From Rhodobiaceae bacterium (GTDB taxonomy: Bacteria; Pseudomonadota; Alphaproteobacteria; Parvibaculales; Parvibaculaceae), in assembly GCA_002401305.2 (NCBI GenBank), contig NVSO02000222.1:1-5236 (forward strand): 5,236 nucleotides of DNA, written 5' to 3'. The notes below the pieces were generated by a model. It worked only from the letters and a program-made list of their open reading frames with translations, was not told where the DNA came from and made no database searches. The translations under genes were made by a program, and so were the position numbers. Positions 1 to 5,118 of this stretch are shown in pieces. Numbering within the stretch: the first letter of the stretch is position 1; every line of letters starts with the position of its first letter.

Positions 1-1239
1 CATCTTCACCCGACCAACGGCTGAGAGATCATAACGCTCTGAATCAAAGAACAATGTTTGGAACAGGTTTTCAGCTGTATCGATGGTAGGCGGCTCACCT
101 GGGCGCATAACCCGGTAAATATCAAACAGCGCTTGCTCACGGTTGGATGCTTTATCAACAGCCAATGTATTGCGAATGAAGGCACCTGTGTTGACGTGGT
201 CAATGTCGAGTGTTTCTAACTCGTCATAACCCTCTTCCATCAAGGTTTCGAGCAGCTCAGGAGTAATCTCCTCACCTGCTTCAGCCAAAACTTCGCCGGT
301 TTCCATGTTCACCAGCTCACAACCCATGTAACGCGCAATCACGTCCTCATCGGTCACAGCAAGCTCAGTCAGGCCTTCTTCAGCCAATTTACGAGCCAAA
401 CGAGGCGTAATCTTTTTCTCGGCTTCAACAACAACTTCGCCTGTTGCAGCGTTGATCAAATCCCGTTCAGGTTTCATGCCTTTAAAGCGGTCAACGTCGA
501 AAGGAACAATCCAACCTTCTTTAACACGCTTGTAGGTCACTTTACCGTAGAACGTGTTCAGAATATCTTCGCTGTCCATACCCAAGGCATACAGCAAAGC
601 CGTCACTGGCAATTTACGGCGACGGTCAATACGCACAAACACGAGGTCTTTGGCATCAAATTCAAAGTCGAGCCATGAGCCGCGATACGGGATCACCCGT
701 GCTGCAAACAACAACTTGCCCGAGGAGTGCGTCTTACCCTTATCGTGGTCAAAGAACACGCCAGGACTACGGTGCATCTGAGAAACGATCACCCGCTCAG
801 TACCATTCACCACAAAGGTACCGTTAGATGTCATCAAAGGCATGTCGCCCATGTAAACATCTTGTTCCTTGATGTCCTTAACAGACTTCGCACCAGTGTC
901 TTCATCAACTTCAAACACGATCAAGCGGAGAGTAACTTTCAACGGAGCAGCGAATGTAATGTCGCGCTGTTGACACTCTTCAACGTCATATTTCGGTGTT
1001 TCAAATTCATAGTCGACGAATTCCAACACAGAAGTGTCAGAGAAATCAGTAATTGGGAAAACTGATTTGAATACCGCTTGGAGCCCTTGCTCTAACCGGA
1101 CGCCATCAGTTCTTTTAACCTGCAGAAACTGGTCATAGGAATACTTTTGAACCTCAATGAGGTTTGGCATCTCCGCAACTTGCGGGATCCGCCCAAATGT
1201 CTTACGGACACGTTTTCGACCAGTAAAAGACTGCGACAT
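1..1239 (-). CDS. rpoB: RNA polymerase beta subunit, N-terminal 413 residues (partial, runs off the left edge)
   Basis: This encodes the beta subunit of DNA-dependent RNA polymerase, which forms one side of the catalytic cleft. I translated the minus strand from 1239 to 1 and found no stop. The start ([16 protein letters not shown]) and the YDQFLQ segment match alphaproteobacterial RpoB. Further conserved blocks are [63 protein letters not shown] and [15 protein letters not shown], and near the edge [10 protein letters not shown] and [11 protein letters not shown]. The visible part covers the N-terminal protrusion and lobe regions; the rifampicin region and active-site half lie outside the window. 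I chose ATG 1239 because it gives the canonical N-terminus and has GAGG six bases upstream (1246-1249). The frame stays open to 1365 with in-frame ATGs at 1254, 1278 and 1338, but that stretch overlaps a perfect stem-loop and reads like leader RNA. The gene lies 178 bases after rplL. Confidence 0.98.
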   Translation of the reverse strand, partial: MSQSFTGRKRVRKTFGRIPQVAEMPNLIEVQKYSYDQFLQVKRTDGVRLEQGLQAVFKSVFPITDFSDTSVLEFVDYEFETPKYDVEECQQRDITFAAPLKVTLRLIVFEVDEDTGAKSVKDIKEQDVYMGDMPLMTSNGTFVVNGTERVIVSQMHRSPGVFFDHDKGKTHSSGKLLFAARVIPYRGSWLDFEFDAKDLVFVRIDRRRKLPVTALLYALGMDSEDILNTFYGKVTYKRVKEGWIVPFDVDRFKGMKPERDLINAATGEVVVEAEKKITPRLARKLAEEGLTELAVTDEDVIARYMGCELVNMETGEVLAEAGEEITPELLETLMEEGYDELETLDIDHVNTGAFIRNTLAVDKASNREQALFDIYRVMRPGEPPTIDTAENLFQTLFFDSERYDLSAVGRVKM

Positions 1240-1245
1240 ATTTTG

Positions 1246-1249
1246 CCTC
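1246..1249 (-). promoter_or_regulatory. rpoB ribosome binding site (decides the start)
   Basis: GAGG on the minus strand sits six bases before ATG 1239. None of the three upstream in-frame ATGs (1254, 1278, 1338) has an equally well-spaced purine-rich site; the one at 1338 is preceded by GGAAG almost touching the ATG. This supports 1239 as the rpoB start. Confidence 0.7.
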
Positions 1250-1268
1250 GCCATGTTCTCAGAACGGC

Positions 1269-1312
1269 TTTCGGACATTGCGGATACGTCCGCACGTGGC
1301 CCCTGTCCGAAA
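1269..1312 (-). promoter_or_regulatory. Nested stem-loop in the rplL-rpoB leader
   Basis: On the minus strand TTTCGGACA (1312-1304) and TGTCCGAAA (1277-1269) are perfect 9-bp complements. The enclosed 26 bases contain a second hairpin, GCGGA (1293-1289) with TCCGC (1284-1280) around a four-base loop. The element ends 19 bases before the rpoB Shine-Dalgarno. There is no U-run after it, so it is not a simple intrinsic terminator. Inference: it is an RNA processing, stability or translational control element for rpoB mRNA. Confidence 0.6.
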
Positions 1313-1382
1313 TTGGGTGCCTCATAATTCTCAGCCATCTTCCAAAAGCCAAAAACCTGTCCCTACATCATAGAGACGTGAT

Positions 1383-1411
1383 TAGGAGAGCGCAGACCCT
1401 GCGCTCTCCTA
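1383..1411 (-). promoter_or_regulatory. 13-bp hairpin just after rplL: attenuator or RNase III-type processing site
   Basis: TAGGAGAGCGCA and TGCGCTCTCCTA are perfect 12-base complements (plus-strand positions 1383-1394 and 1400-1411). A further G-C pair leaves a three-base loop. The hairpin begins six bases after the rplL stop codon. On the minus strand it is followed by AATCACGTC, with no run of U, so full intrinsic termination is unlikely. In Escherichia coli the rplL-rpoB gap carries a partial terminator and an RNase III site; the same role here is inferred from position and stem quality. Confidence 0.7.
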
Positions 1412-1417
1412 GCCAGA

Positions 1418-1789
1418 TTACTTAAGCTCGACGCTTGCGCCAACAGCTTCAAGCTTAGCTTTAAGCTCAGCAGCTTCGTCTTTAGTGCAGTCACCTTTGA
1501 CTTCTTTAGGTGCACTTTCAACAAGCTCTTTAGCTTCTTTGAGGCCCAGGCCAGTGATGGCGCGAACTTCTTTAATCACGTTGATTTTCTTCTCGCCTAC
1601 AGCTGTAAGAACAACTGAGAATTCAGTTTGCTCTTCAGCAGCAGCACCAGCGTCGCCAGCAACAGCAGCTACAGCAACAGGAGCAGCAGCAGAAACGCCC
1701 CATTTGTCTTCCAACAATGTAGCAAGCTCTGCAGCTTCCATAACAGTCAACGCGGACAAATCGTCAGCAATCTTATTAAGATCAGCCAT
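1418..1789 (-). CDS. rplL: 50S ribosomal protein L7/L12
   Basis: This is the multi-copy stalk protein that recruits and stimulates the translational GTPases (EF-Tu, EF-G, IF2). The 123-residue product has the usual three parts. Residues 1-32 form the dimerising N-terminal domain ([22 protein letters not shown]). Residues 33-54 are an Ala/Val/Gly-rich hinge, and about 55-123 form the globular C-terminal domain with [11 protein letters not shown] and the conserved [18 protein letters not shown] three codons upstream (1798) stays in frame, but it lies inside the purine-rich AGAGAGTG that serves as ribosome binding site, so ATG 1789 is chosen. The gene follows rplJ by 59 bases and is certainly co-transcribed with it. 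A cysteine at residue 101 is uncommon, because most L7/L12 proteins that I know lack cysteine. Confidence 0.98.
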   Translation of the reverse strand: MADLNKIADDLSALTVMEAAELATLLEDKWGVSAAAPVAVAAVAGDAGAAAEEQTEFSVVLTAVGEKKINVIKEVRAITGLGLKEAKELVESAPKEVKGDCTKDEAAELKAKLEAVGASVELK

Positions 1790-1810
1790 GTTTTTCACTC
1801 TCTAATAAAT

Positions 1811-1822
1811 CGGTTTAAACCG
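1811..1822. repeat. 12-base perfect palindrome in the rplJ-rplL gap
   Basis: CGGTTTAAACCG is self-complementary and lies 21 bases upstream of the rplL start, just before the Shine-Dalgarno GAGAG (1798-1802). As RNA it could form a 4-bp stem with a UUAA loop. It is too short to be a terminator and lacks a U-run. A role in setting rplL translation (L12 is made in excess over L10) is speculation. Confidence 0.4.
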
Positions 1823-1848
1823 GGTAGTAATCACAAAATAGAAACGAC

Positions 1849-2367
1849 TTAGGCCGCTTCGCCCTTCGCGGCATACGCGCCAACAACGCGCGCGAGTTGA
1901 CCTGCAGGAGCCTGTAGTACGCCCGCCACTTTCGTAGCTGGAGCTTGTACAAGACCAACAAGTTTCCCACGCAGTTCGTCCAGAGACGGCATAGAGGCAA
2001 GAGCCTTCACACCATCAACATCAAGAACTGTGTCGCCCATCACGCCGCCCAAGATCACGAATTTCTCGTGGTCTTTGGCAAACTTTACCGCCAGTTTCGC
2101 TGCCGAAACTGGGTCCTGTGAAGAAGCGATTGCCGTAGGACCAGAAAAAAGGTCGGAAATTCCGGCCTTGTCTGATCCTTCGAGTGCGAGTTTGGCGAGC
2201 CTATTTTTCGTCACTTTGACGCTCGCGCCCTCTTCGGCCATGCTTGTGCGCAGAGTTTCGAGCTCAGACACAAGAAGACCGGAGTAGTGGGCAACAACCA
2301 CTGTATGGCTGCCTGCAAAGACATCCTTCAGCTGGTCAATGAGCTCAGACTTTTGGGCTCTATCCAC
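1849..2367 (-). CDS. rplJ: 50S ribosomal protein L10
   Basis: L10 anchors the L7/L12 stalk to 23S rRNA near L11 and, as the L10-L12 complex, usually represses its own mRNA. The 172-residue product shows the family features. The N-terminal [17 protein letters not shown] is followed by [15 protein letters not shown]. The rRNA-binding block [13 protein letters not shown] lies at residues 51-62, then LFSGPTAIA and a C-terminal helix. That helix (about 136-168) has a roughly ten-residue periodicity ([24 protein letters not shown]) that would dock L12 dimers. The start is GTG at 2367, typical of the N-terminal DRAQK form, with GAGAGAG (2372-2378) four bases upstream. An ATG overlaps this GTG by one base in another frame (see findings). 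The gene is preceded by a 426-base leader with its own promoter. Confidence 0.98.
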   Translation of the reverse strand: MDRAQKSELIDQLKDVFAGSHTVVVAHYSGLLVSELETLRTSMAEEGASVKVTKNRLAKLALEGSDKAGISDLFSGPTAIASSQDPVSAAKLAVKFAKDHEKFVILGGVMGDTVLDVDGVKALASMPSLDELRGKLVGLVQAPATKVAGVLQAPAGQLARVVGAYAAKGEAA

Positions 2368-2381
2368 ATTACTCTCTCAGT

Positions 2382-2402
2382 GCACATGAAACCCTCATGT
2401 GC
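2382..2402 (-). promoter_or_regulatory. 8-bp hairpin abutting the rplJ ribosome binding site
   Basis: On the minus strand GCACATGA (2402-2395) and TCATGTGC (2389-2382) are perfect complements with a GGGTT loop. The stem ends three bases before the GAGAGAG Shine-Dalgarno of rplJ. It would fold independently and could position the ribosome binding site or form the last element of the L10 control structure. Confidence 0.65.
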
Positions 2403-2411
2403 GTCGGGGAT

Positions 2412-2425
2412 GATTGGATCCAATC
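2412..2425. repeat. 14-base perfect palindrome in the rplJ leader
   Basis: GATTGGATCCAATC is fully self-complementary. In RNA it would form a 5-bp stem with a GAUC tetraloop, which could also dimerise. It partly overlaps the tandem octamer repeat beside it. Function unknown. Confidence 0.5.
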
Positions 2426-2437
2426 GACTAATCGACT
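2422..2437. repeat. Perfect tandem octamer repeat
   Basis: AATCGACT occurs twice back to back (2422-2429 and 2430-2437); on the transcribed strand it reads AGTCGATT twice. It looks like a recent slippage duplication within the leader and could serve to check variability among strains. Confidence 0.6.
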
Positions 2438-2567
2438 AGTCCGCCCATCTTTGGCGTTCTGCCGTAAATACGACGCCGTCTCCTTAGGAGAGATGGCGAG
2501 TACAAACGGCACTCTCTCGCCTGTCCCGGGTAAACCGATTCCCGCCTCCTAACGAAGACGTCGCTCA

Positions 2568-2583
2568 AGAACCAAAAGGTTCC
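2568..2583 (-). promoter_or_regulatory. Short leader hairpin with UUUU loop
   Basis: GGAACC (2583-2578) pairs with GGTTCT (2573-2568), giving five Watson-Crick pairs and one G-U, around a TTTT loop. The neighbouring hairpin carries another GGTTC (2615-2611) that could compete for the GGAACC strand, so two alternative folds are possible. Confidence 0.45.
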
Positions 2584-2590
2584 AAAGGGT

Positions 2591-2621
2591 CACTTCCGTC
2601 CAGCAAAGCTGAACCAAAGTG
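2591..2621 (-). promoter_or_regulatory. Leader hairpin
   Basis: CACTT (2621-2617) pairs with AAGTG (2595-2591). Inside, GTTCAGC (2614-2608) pairs with GCTGGAC (2604-2598), with one G-U, closing a TTT loop; a small internal loop separates the two helices. The element sits directly after the putative L10-binding helix. Confidence 0.55.
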
Positions 2622-2626
2622 GAAAT

Positions 2627-2700
2627 CTGTATCCCCCGTCTGCGTAGGCGTAAATTAAGCCTTCCCCAAATTAGGGTCCAGCACCTACGGTCTCGGACAG
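2627..2700 (-). promoter_or_regulatory. Candidate L10-binding helix with kink-turn-like internal loop
   Basis: Three helical segments stack on the minus strand. CTGT (2700-2697) pairs with ACAG (2630-2627), CCG (2696-2694) with CGG (2638-2636), and CGTAGG (2689-2684) with CCTACG (2648-2643). Between the last two lies an AGAC/CAGA internal loop, whose GA-rich strands recall a kink-turn, the element that L10 recognises in known leaders. A CCC/GGG hairpin (2676-2665) lies in the apical part. Assignment to L10 is inference. Confidence 0.5.
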
Positions 2701-2755
2701 GTTGAAGACGTAGCTCCCGGCCCTCCGTAAGGAAAACCAGGTGCAACGTCTCAAC
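2701..2755 (-). promoter_or_regulatory. Long leader hairpin
   Basis: GTTGAGACGT (2755-2746) pairs with ACGTC-TCAAC (2711-2701) with a single bulged T. After a small TGCA/AGCT internal loop, CCTGGTTTTCC (2741-2731) pairs with GGAGGGCCGGG (2726-2716), using several G-U pairs, around a TTAC loop. Twenty-one base pairs in 55 bases is far more than chance would give. It directly abuts the next helix at 2700, so the two may stack coaxially. Confidence 0.65.
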
Positions 2756-2756
2756 A

Positions 2757-2772
2757 TCGACCCGAAGGCCGA
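2757..2772 (-). promoter_or_regulatory. 5'-end UUCG tetraloop hairpin of the rplJ leader
   Basis: TCGGCC (2772-2767) pairs with GGTCGA (2762-2757), with one G-U, and encloses a C(UUCG)G loop, the classic extra-stable tetraloop. It starts about seven bases after the -10 element, at or next to the predicted transcript 5' end, where it could protect the mRNA. There is no U-run, so it is not an rplA terminator. Confidence 0.6.
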
Positions 2773-2778
2773 ATCCTT

Positions 2779-2807
2779 TGTATACTGCTCCGCTTAGGAA
2801 AGCTCAA
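2779..2807 (-). promoter_or_regulatory. Sigma70-type promoter for rplJ-rplL (P-L10)
   Basis: TTGAGC (2807-2802) and TATACA (2784-2779) are separated by exactly 17 bases on the minus strand. The -35 lies within the last codons of rplA and the -10 just after its stop. Transcription would start around 2771-2773 and produce a leader of about 400 nt before rplJ. A separate promoter at this place is known in Escherichia coli. Confidence 0.65.
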
Positions 2808-3492
2808 CAGTAGATAGCTCAATTTTGAACCCCGGGCCCATTGTGGAGCTCACAGCGATCCGTTTGAGATATGTTCCTTTAGCACCAGTTGGCTTGGCTT
2901 TCATAACCGCGTCCATAAAGAAGCGGATATTGCCAGCGATCTGTTCTTCGGTGAAGCTTGCTTTACCGATACCTGCGTGAATAATCCCGGCTTTTTCAAC
3001 GCGGAATTCTACAGCGCCGCCTTTAGCAGCTTTCACAGCAGCAGCAACGTCAGGCGTCACTGTACCAACTTTTGGATTTGGCATCATGCCGCGCGGGCCA
3101 AGTACCTTACCCAAACGACCAACCAAAGGCATCATATCAGGAGTAGCGATACACCGATCGAAGTCGATTTTACCGCCCTGCACGATTGCTACCAGATCTT
3201 CTGCGCCCACGATGTCTGCACCAGCCGCTTTAGCTTCATCAGCTTTTTCGTCTTTTGCAAACACAGCAACACGAACATTACGGCCCGTGCCATTTGGCAG
3301 ATTCACAACACCGCGGACCATTTGGTCAGCGTGGCGTGGATCAACACCAAGATTAACAGCCAATTCGATGGTTTCATCAAATTTTGCTGCTGCGCGCTCT
3401 TTGATCAGCTTTACAGCTTCATCAAGAGTATAAAATTTATTGCGGTCAACGCCCTCTGAGGCTTTCGCAAAACGTTTGCCAATTTTCGCCAT
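2794..3492 (-). CDS. rplA: 50S ribosomal protein L1
   Basis: L1 binds 23S rRNA at the mobile L1 stalk beside the E site and helps eject deacylated tRNA; in many bacteria it also represses its own rplK-rplA mRNA. The product has the typical length, 232 residues. It starts [21 protein letters not shown], carries [20 protein letters not shown] (38-57), [11 protein letters not shown] (60-70) and the family signature around 119-142 ([18 protein letters not shown]). It ends with [24 protein letters not shown] 3492 lies four bases after the rplK stop, so the two are translationally coupled. The end of the gene overlaps the -35 region of the rplJ promoter. I see no intrinsic terminator after it, so read-through into rplJ is likely. 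Confidence 0.98.
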   Translation of the reverse strand: MAKIGKRFAKASEGVDRNKFYTLDEAVKLIKERAAAKFDETIELAVNLGVDPRHADQMVRGVVNLPNGTGRNVRVAVFAKDEKADEAKAAGADIVGAEDLVAIVQGGKIDFDRCIATPDMMPLVGRLGKVLGPRGMMPNPKVGTVTPDVAAAVKAAKGGAVEFRVEKAGIIHAGIGKASFTEEQIAGNIRFFMDAVMKAKPTGAKGTYLKRIAVSSTMGPGFKIELSTVELS

Positions 3493-3496
3493 CGAC

Positions 3497-3925
3497 TTAT
3501 CCCGTCACTTCCAGGCCCATAGACCGTGCTGAACCCATGATGATTTTTGCAGCCTGATCAAGATCAGTTGCGTTCAAATCAACCATTTTCGCTTCCGCAA
3601 TTTCGCGGCACTGAGCGACTGTCACTGAACCAGCAACTTCGCGTCCAGGTGTTGCACCACCCTTAGCCAATTTCGCTGCTTGACGCAGAAAGTAAGAAGC
3701 CGGAGGCGTCTTAGTCACAAATGTGAAAGACTTATCAGAGAAAATAGTGATGATCGTTGGGATCGGAATCCCTTTGTCCATCTTCTGTGTTTTCGCGTTA
3801 AACGCTTTACAGAATTCCATGATGTTCAACCCACGCTGACCAAGTGCTGGCCCGATGGGTGGTGAGGGATTTGCAGCCCCTGCAGGCACCTGAAGCTTCA
3901 GGTAGCCAGTAACTTTTTTAGCCAT
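3497..3925 (-). CDS. rplK: 50S ribosomal protein L11
   Basis: L11 sits at the base of the L7/L12 stalk in the GTPase-associated centre, is the thiostrepton-site protein and is needed for RelA activation. With the chosen ATG at 3925 it has 142 residues, the usual length. The N-terminal domain carries the proline-rich switch [20 protein letters not shown] (14-32) and [13 protein letters not shown]. The C-terminal RNA-binding domain has [18 protein letters not shown] (73-90), [18 protein letters not shown] and ends [12 protein letters not shown]. The frame extends eight codons upstream to 3949, but [16 protein letters not shown] is the family start and the extra residues (MYRKGMRQ) overlap the purine-rich AGGGGATGAG ribosome-binding stretch. 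The gene follows nusG by 96 bases and leads directly into rplA. Confidence 0.98.
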   Translation of the reverse strand: MAKKVTGYLKLQVPAGAANPSPPIGPALGQRGLNIMEFCKAFNAKTQKMDKGIPIPTIITIFSDKSFTFVTKTPPASYFLRQAAKLAKGGATPGREVAGSVTVAQCREIAEAKMVDLNATDLDQAAKIIMGSARSMGLEVTG

Positions 3926-3964
3926 TTGTCTCATCCCCTTCCGATACATGAAGCCATGCCGGAA

Positions 3965-3992
3965 ACTTTAAAGGGTTAGTGGTACGGCCCAA
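3965..3992 (-). promoter_or_regulatory. Weak candidate promoter upstream of rplK
   Basis: TTGGGC (3992-3987), a 16-base spacer and TAAAGT (3970-3965) lie in the nusG-rplK gap on the minus strand. Three of six and four of six bases match the sigma70 consensus. Escherichia coli has a promoter at the corresponding place, but the match here is weak and the genes may simply be read from upstream. Confidence 0.3.
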
Positions 3993-4021
3993 AAACGAGA
4001 GCCTCCCACGGAAAAATCAGA

Positions 4022-4552
4022 TTATTGCTTTTCAACCTGACCATACTCGAGCTCGACCGGGGTAGCCCGACCGAAAATTGACACAGCCACTTTAAGCCGT
4101 GTGCGTTCTTCATCCACATCTTCTACAACACCTGAGAACGATGCGAAAGGTCCGTCTGAAACCAGAACCGTCTCACCCACTTCGAACGTGATAGATGGTT
4201 TAGGCCGCTCAACCCCTTCTTGCACTTGATGCAAGATCTGATCGACTTCCTTTTGACTAACCGGCATCGGACGATTATCCGCGCCAAGAAAGCCAGTAAC
4301 CTTCTGCGTTTCTTTGATCAAGTGGTAGGTCTGATCATTCATTTCCATTTTCACAAGCACGTAGCCTGGAAAGAATTTACGTTCGGCCGTAATCTTGCGT
4401 CCACGGCGCACCTCGATGACCTCTTCGGTCGGAACAAGGATTTCTTCAAATGCATCTTCAAGACCGGCAGCTAATGCGCGTTCTTTGATGGAATCAGACA
4501 CTTTTTTCTCAAAATTTGAGTAGGCCTGAACGATGTACCATCTTGCCGTCAT
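4022..4552 (-). CDS. nusG: Transcription termination/antitermination protein NusG
   Basis: NusG binds the RNA polymerase clamp, raises elongation rate, and links polymerase to Rho or to ribosomal protein S10. The 176-residue product has the full two-domain form. The NGN domain spans about 1-110, starting RWYIVQAYSNFEKKV, with LVPTEEVIEVRRGRK (39-53) and the core ERKFFPGYVLVKMEM (57-71) whose aromatic residues face polymerase. Then TGFLGADNRPMPVS is followed by a linker, and the KOW domain spans about 123-176 (FEVGETVLVSDGPFASFSGVVEDVD, ending VELEYGQVEK). ATG 4552 gives the canonical start. Its ribosome binding site is poor, but secE ends only 14 bases upstream, which suggests translational coupling. 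The secE-nusG pair is conserved across bacteria. Confidence 0.98.
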   Translation of the reverse strand: MTARWYIVQAYSNFEKKVSDSIKERALAAGLEDAFEEILVPTEEVIEVRRGRKITAERKFFPGYVLVKMEMNDQTYHLIKETQKVTGFLGADNRPMPVSQKEVDQILHQVQEGVERPKPSITFEVGETVLVSDGPFASFSGVVEDVDEERTRLKVAVSIFGRATPVELEYGQVEKQ

Positions 4553-4566
4553 AAGTCGTTTCTTTC

Positions 4567-4764
4567 TTAATTGGACAAACCGAGCAGGAAGGAAACGCCC
4601 CAGCTCAAGACTTGATCTGCGAGAAAAAAGAAGATCGCAGCAAGAGTTACCATAATAAACACCATCACCGTGGTGATAGCTGTTTCCCGCCGGGTCGGCC
4701 AGCTGACTTTATTCGCCTCCGACCGGACTTCGCGTAGAAATTTGGATGGGCTTGATTTAGCCAT
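4567..4764 (-). CDS. secE: Preprotein translocase subunit SecE
   Basis: SecE clamps SecY in the SecYEG protein-export channel of the inner membrane. The 65-residue product is the short one-span form found in most bacteria outside the enterics. A basic, amphipathic cytoplasmic helix (residues 1-27) contains the conserved FLREVRSEANKVSWPTRRET block. It is followed by a single membrane segment at about 28-61 (TTVMVFIMVTLAAIFFFLADQ and on to the C-terminus). The frame continues upstream to 4818, but ATG 4764 gives the family start MAKSSPSKF and has GAGG (4769-4772) four bases before it; the extra 18 residues would be an unusual Arg-rich extension. It is the first gene after the tuf-trpT terminator and pairs with nusG. 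Confidence 0.96.
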   Translation of the reverse strand: MAKSSPSKFLREVRSEANKVSWPTRRETAITTVMVFIMVTLAAIFFFLADQVLSWGVSFLLGLSN

Positions 4765-4936
4765 ACTGCCTCTTTTTAAGCGTCGCAAAAACCACTTAGT
4801 TAATCTGCCAAAGCGCAAAACGCAACACCTTGGTTCAACTCGCCAGCCTTAAATCGCTGACGTCACCCCAACCTAAGGGGCTGATCTGCTTCTCAAGCTC
4901 AGGGTTTGTGCCATTTAGCGCCCTGTTTTTGACTCC

Positions 4937-4967
4937 AAAAGGTGGCGCACATTATTTGCACGCCACC
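4937..4967 (-). terminator. Rho-independent terminator after tuf-trpT
   Basis: On the minus strand GGTGGCGTGCA (4967-4957) pairs with TGTGCGCCACC (4951-4941), eleven contiguous pairs including two G-U, around an AATAA loop. TTTT follows (4940-4937). The U-run is short but the stem is GC-rich. It lies 29 bases downstream of the tRNA and separates the tuf-trpT transcript from secE-nusG. Confidence 0.75.
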
Positions 4968-4982
4968 CTCTTAGAGGCAGAA

Positions 4983-5071
<89 letters not shown>

Positions 5072-5118
5072 AAGATTGGAACCGCGCGCCTCGCATCAGC
5101 AAAGCACGCAGGTATTTA

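Larger units (their letters stand above)
2368..2793 (-). promoter_or_regulatory. rplJ leader region (rplA-rplJ gap), probable L10 autoregulatory RNA
   Basis: This 426-base gap has no convincing reading frame. It starts with a promoter that overlaps the rplA stop and continues as a densely structured leader up to the rplJ ribosome binding site. Reading the minus strand I find successive hairpins at 2757-2772, 2701-2755, 2627-2700, 2591-2621, 2568-2583, 2495-2521, 2479-2491 and 2382-2402. In Escherichia coli the equivalent gap is of similar size and carries the L10-L12 binding site that represses rplJ-rplL translation. The same role is inferred here from position and structure, not from a covariance match. 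Confidence 0.75.

Noticed and set aside
1092..1352. 86-codon minus-strand frame overlapping the rpoB start
   Set aside because: It is out of frame with rpoB, whose N-terminus is unmistakable in the overlapping frame; the product is not recognisable.
1485..1805. Long plus-strand frame opposite rplL
   Set aside because: It is antisense to a certain gene; the Ser/Ala-rich product is what the reverse complement of the Ala-rich hinge gives.
2549..2746. A 65-codon open frame on the minus strand inside the rplJ leader
   Set aside because: It begins with TTG, has no ribosome binding site, gives an Arg/Leu-rich product with no recognisable family, and its bases are largely explained by paired RNA arms.
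2977..3459. 160-codon plus-strand frame opposite rplA
   Set aside because: It is a shadow of L1 codon bias with no family resemblance and no promoter or ribosome binding site of its own.
3997..4016. Possible terminator after nusG, because TTTTT follows a GC-rich stretch
   Set aside because: The bases before the U-run do not form a stem of more than about three stable pairs, and nusG and rplK are normally co-transcribed.
4866..4880. CCCC/GGGG inverted repeat upstream of secE
   Set aside because: Only four base pairs with a seven-base loop and no U-run; not distinguishable from chance.
4765..4936. A promoter for secE
   Set aside because: I looked for paired -35 and -10 boxes between the terminator and secE. 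TTGAAC and TTGAGA occur but have no acceptable -10 at 16-18 bases, and TTGCGT with TTAACT is too weak to claim. A promoter must exist or read-through occurs, but I cannot place it.
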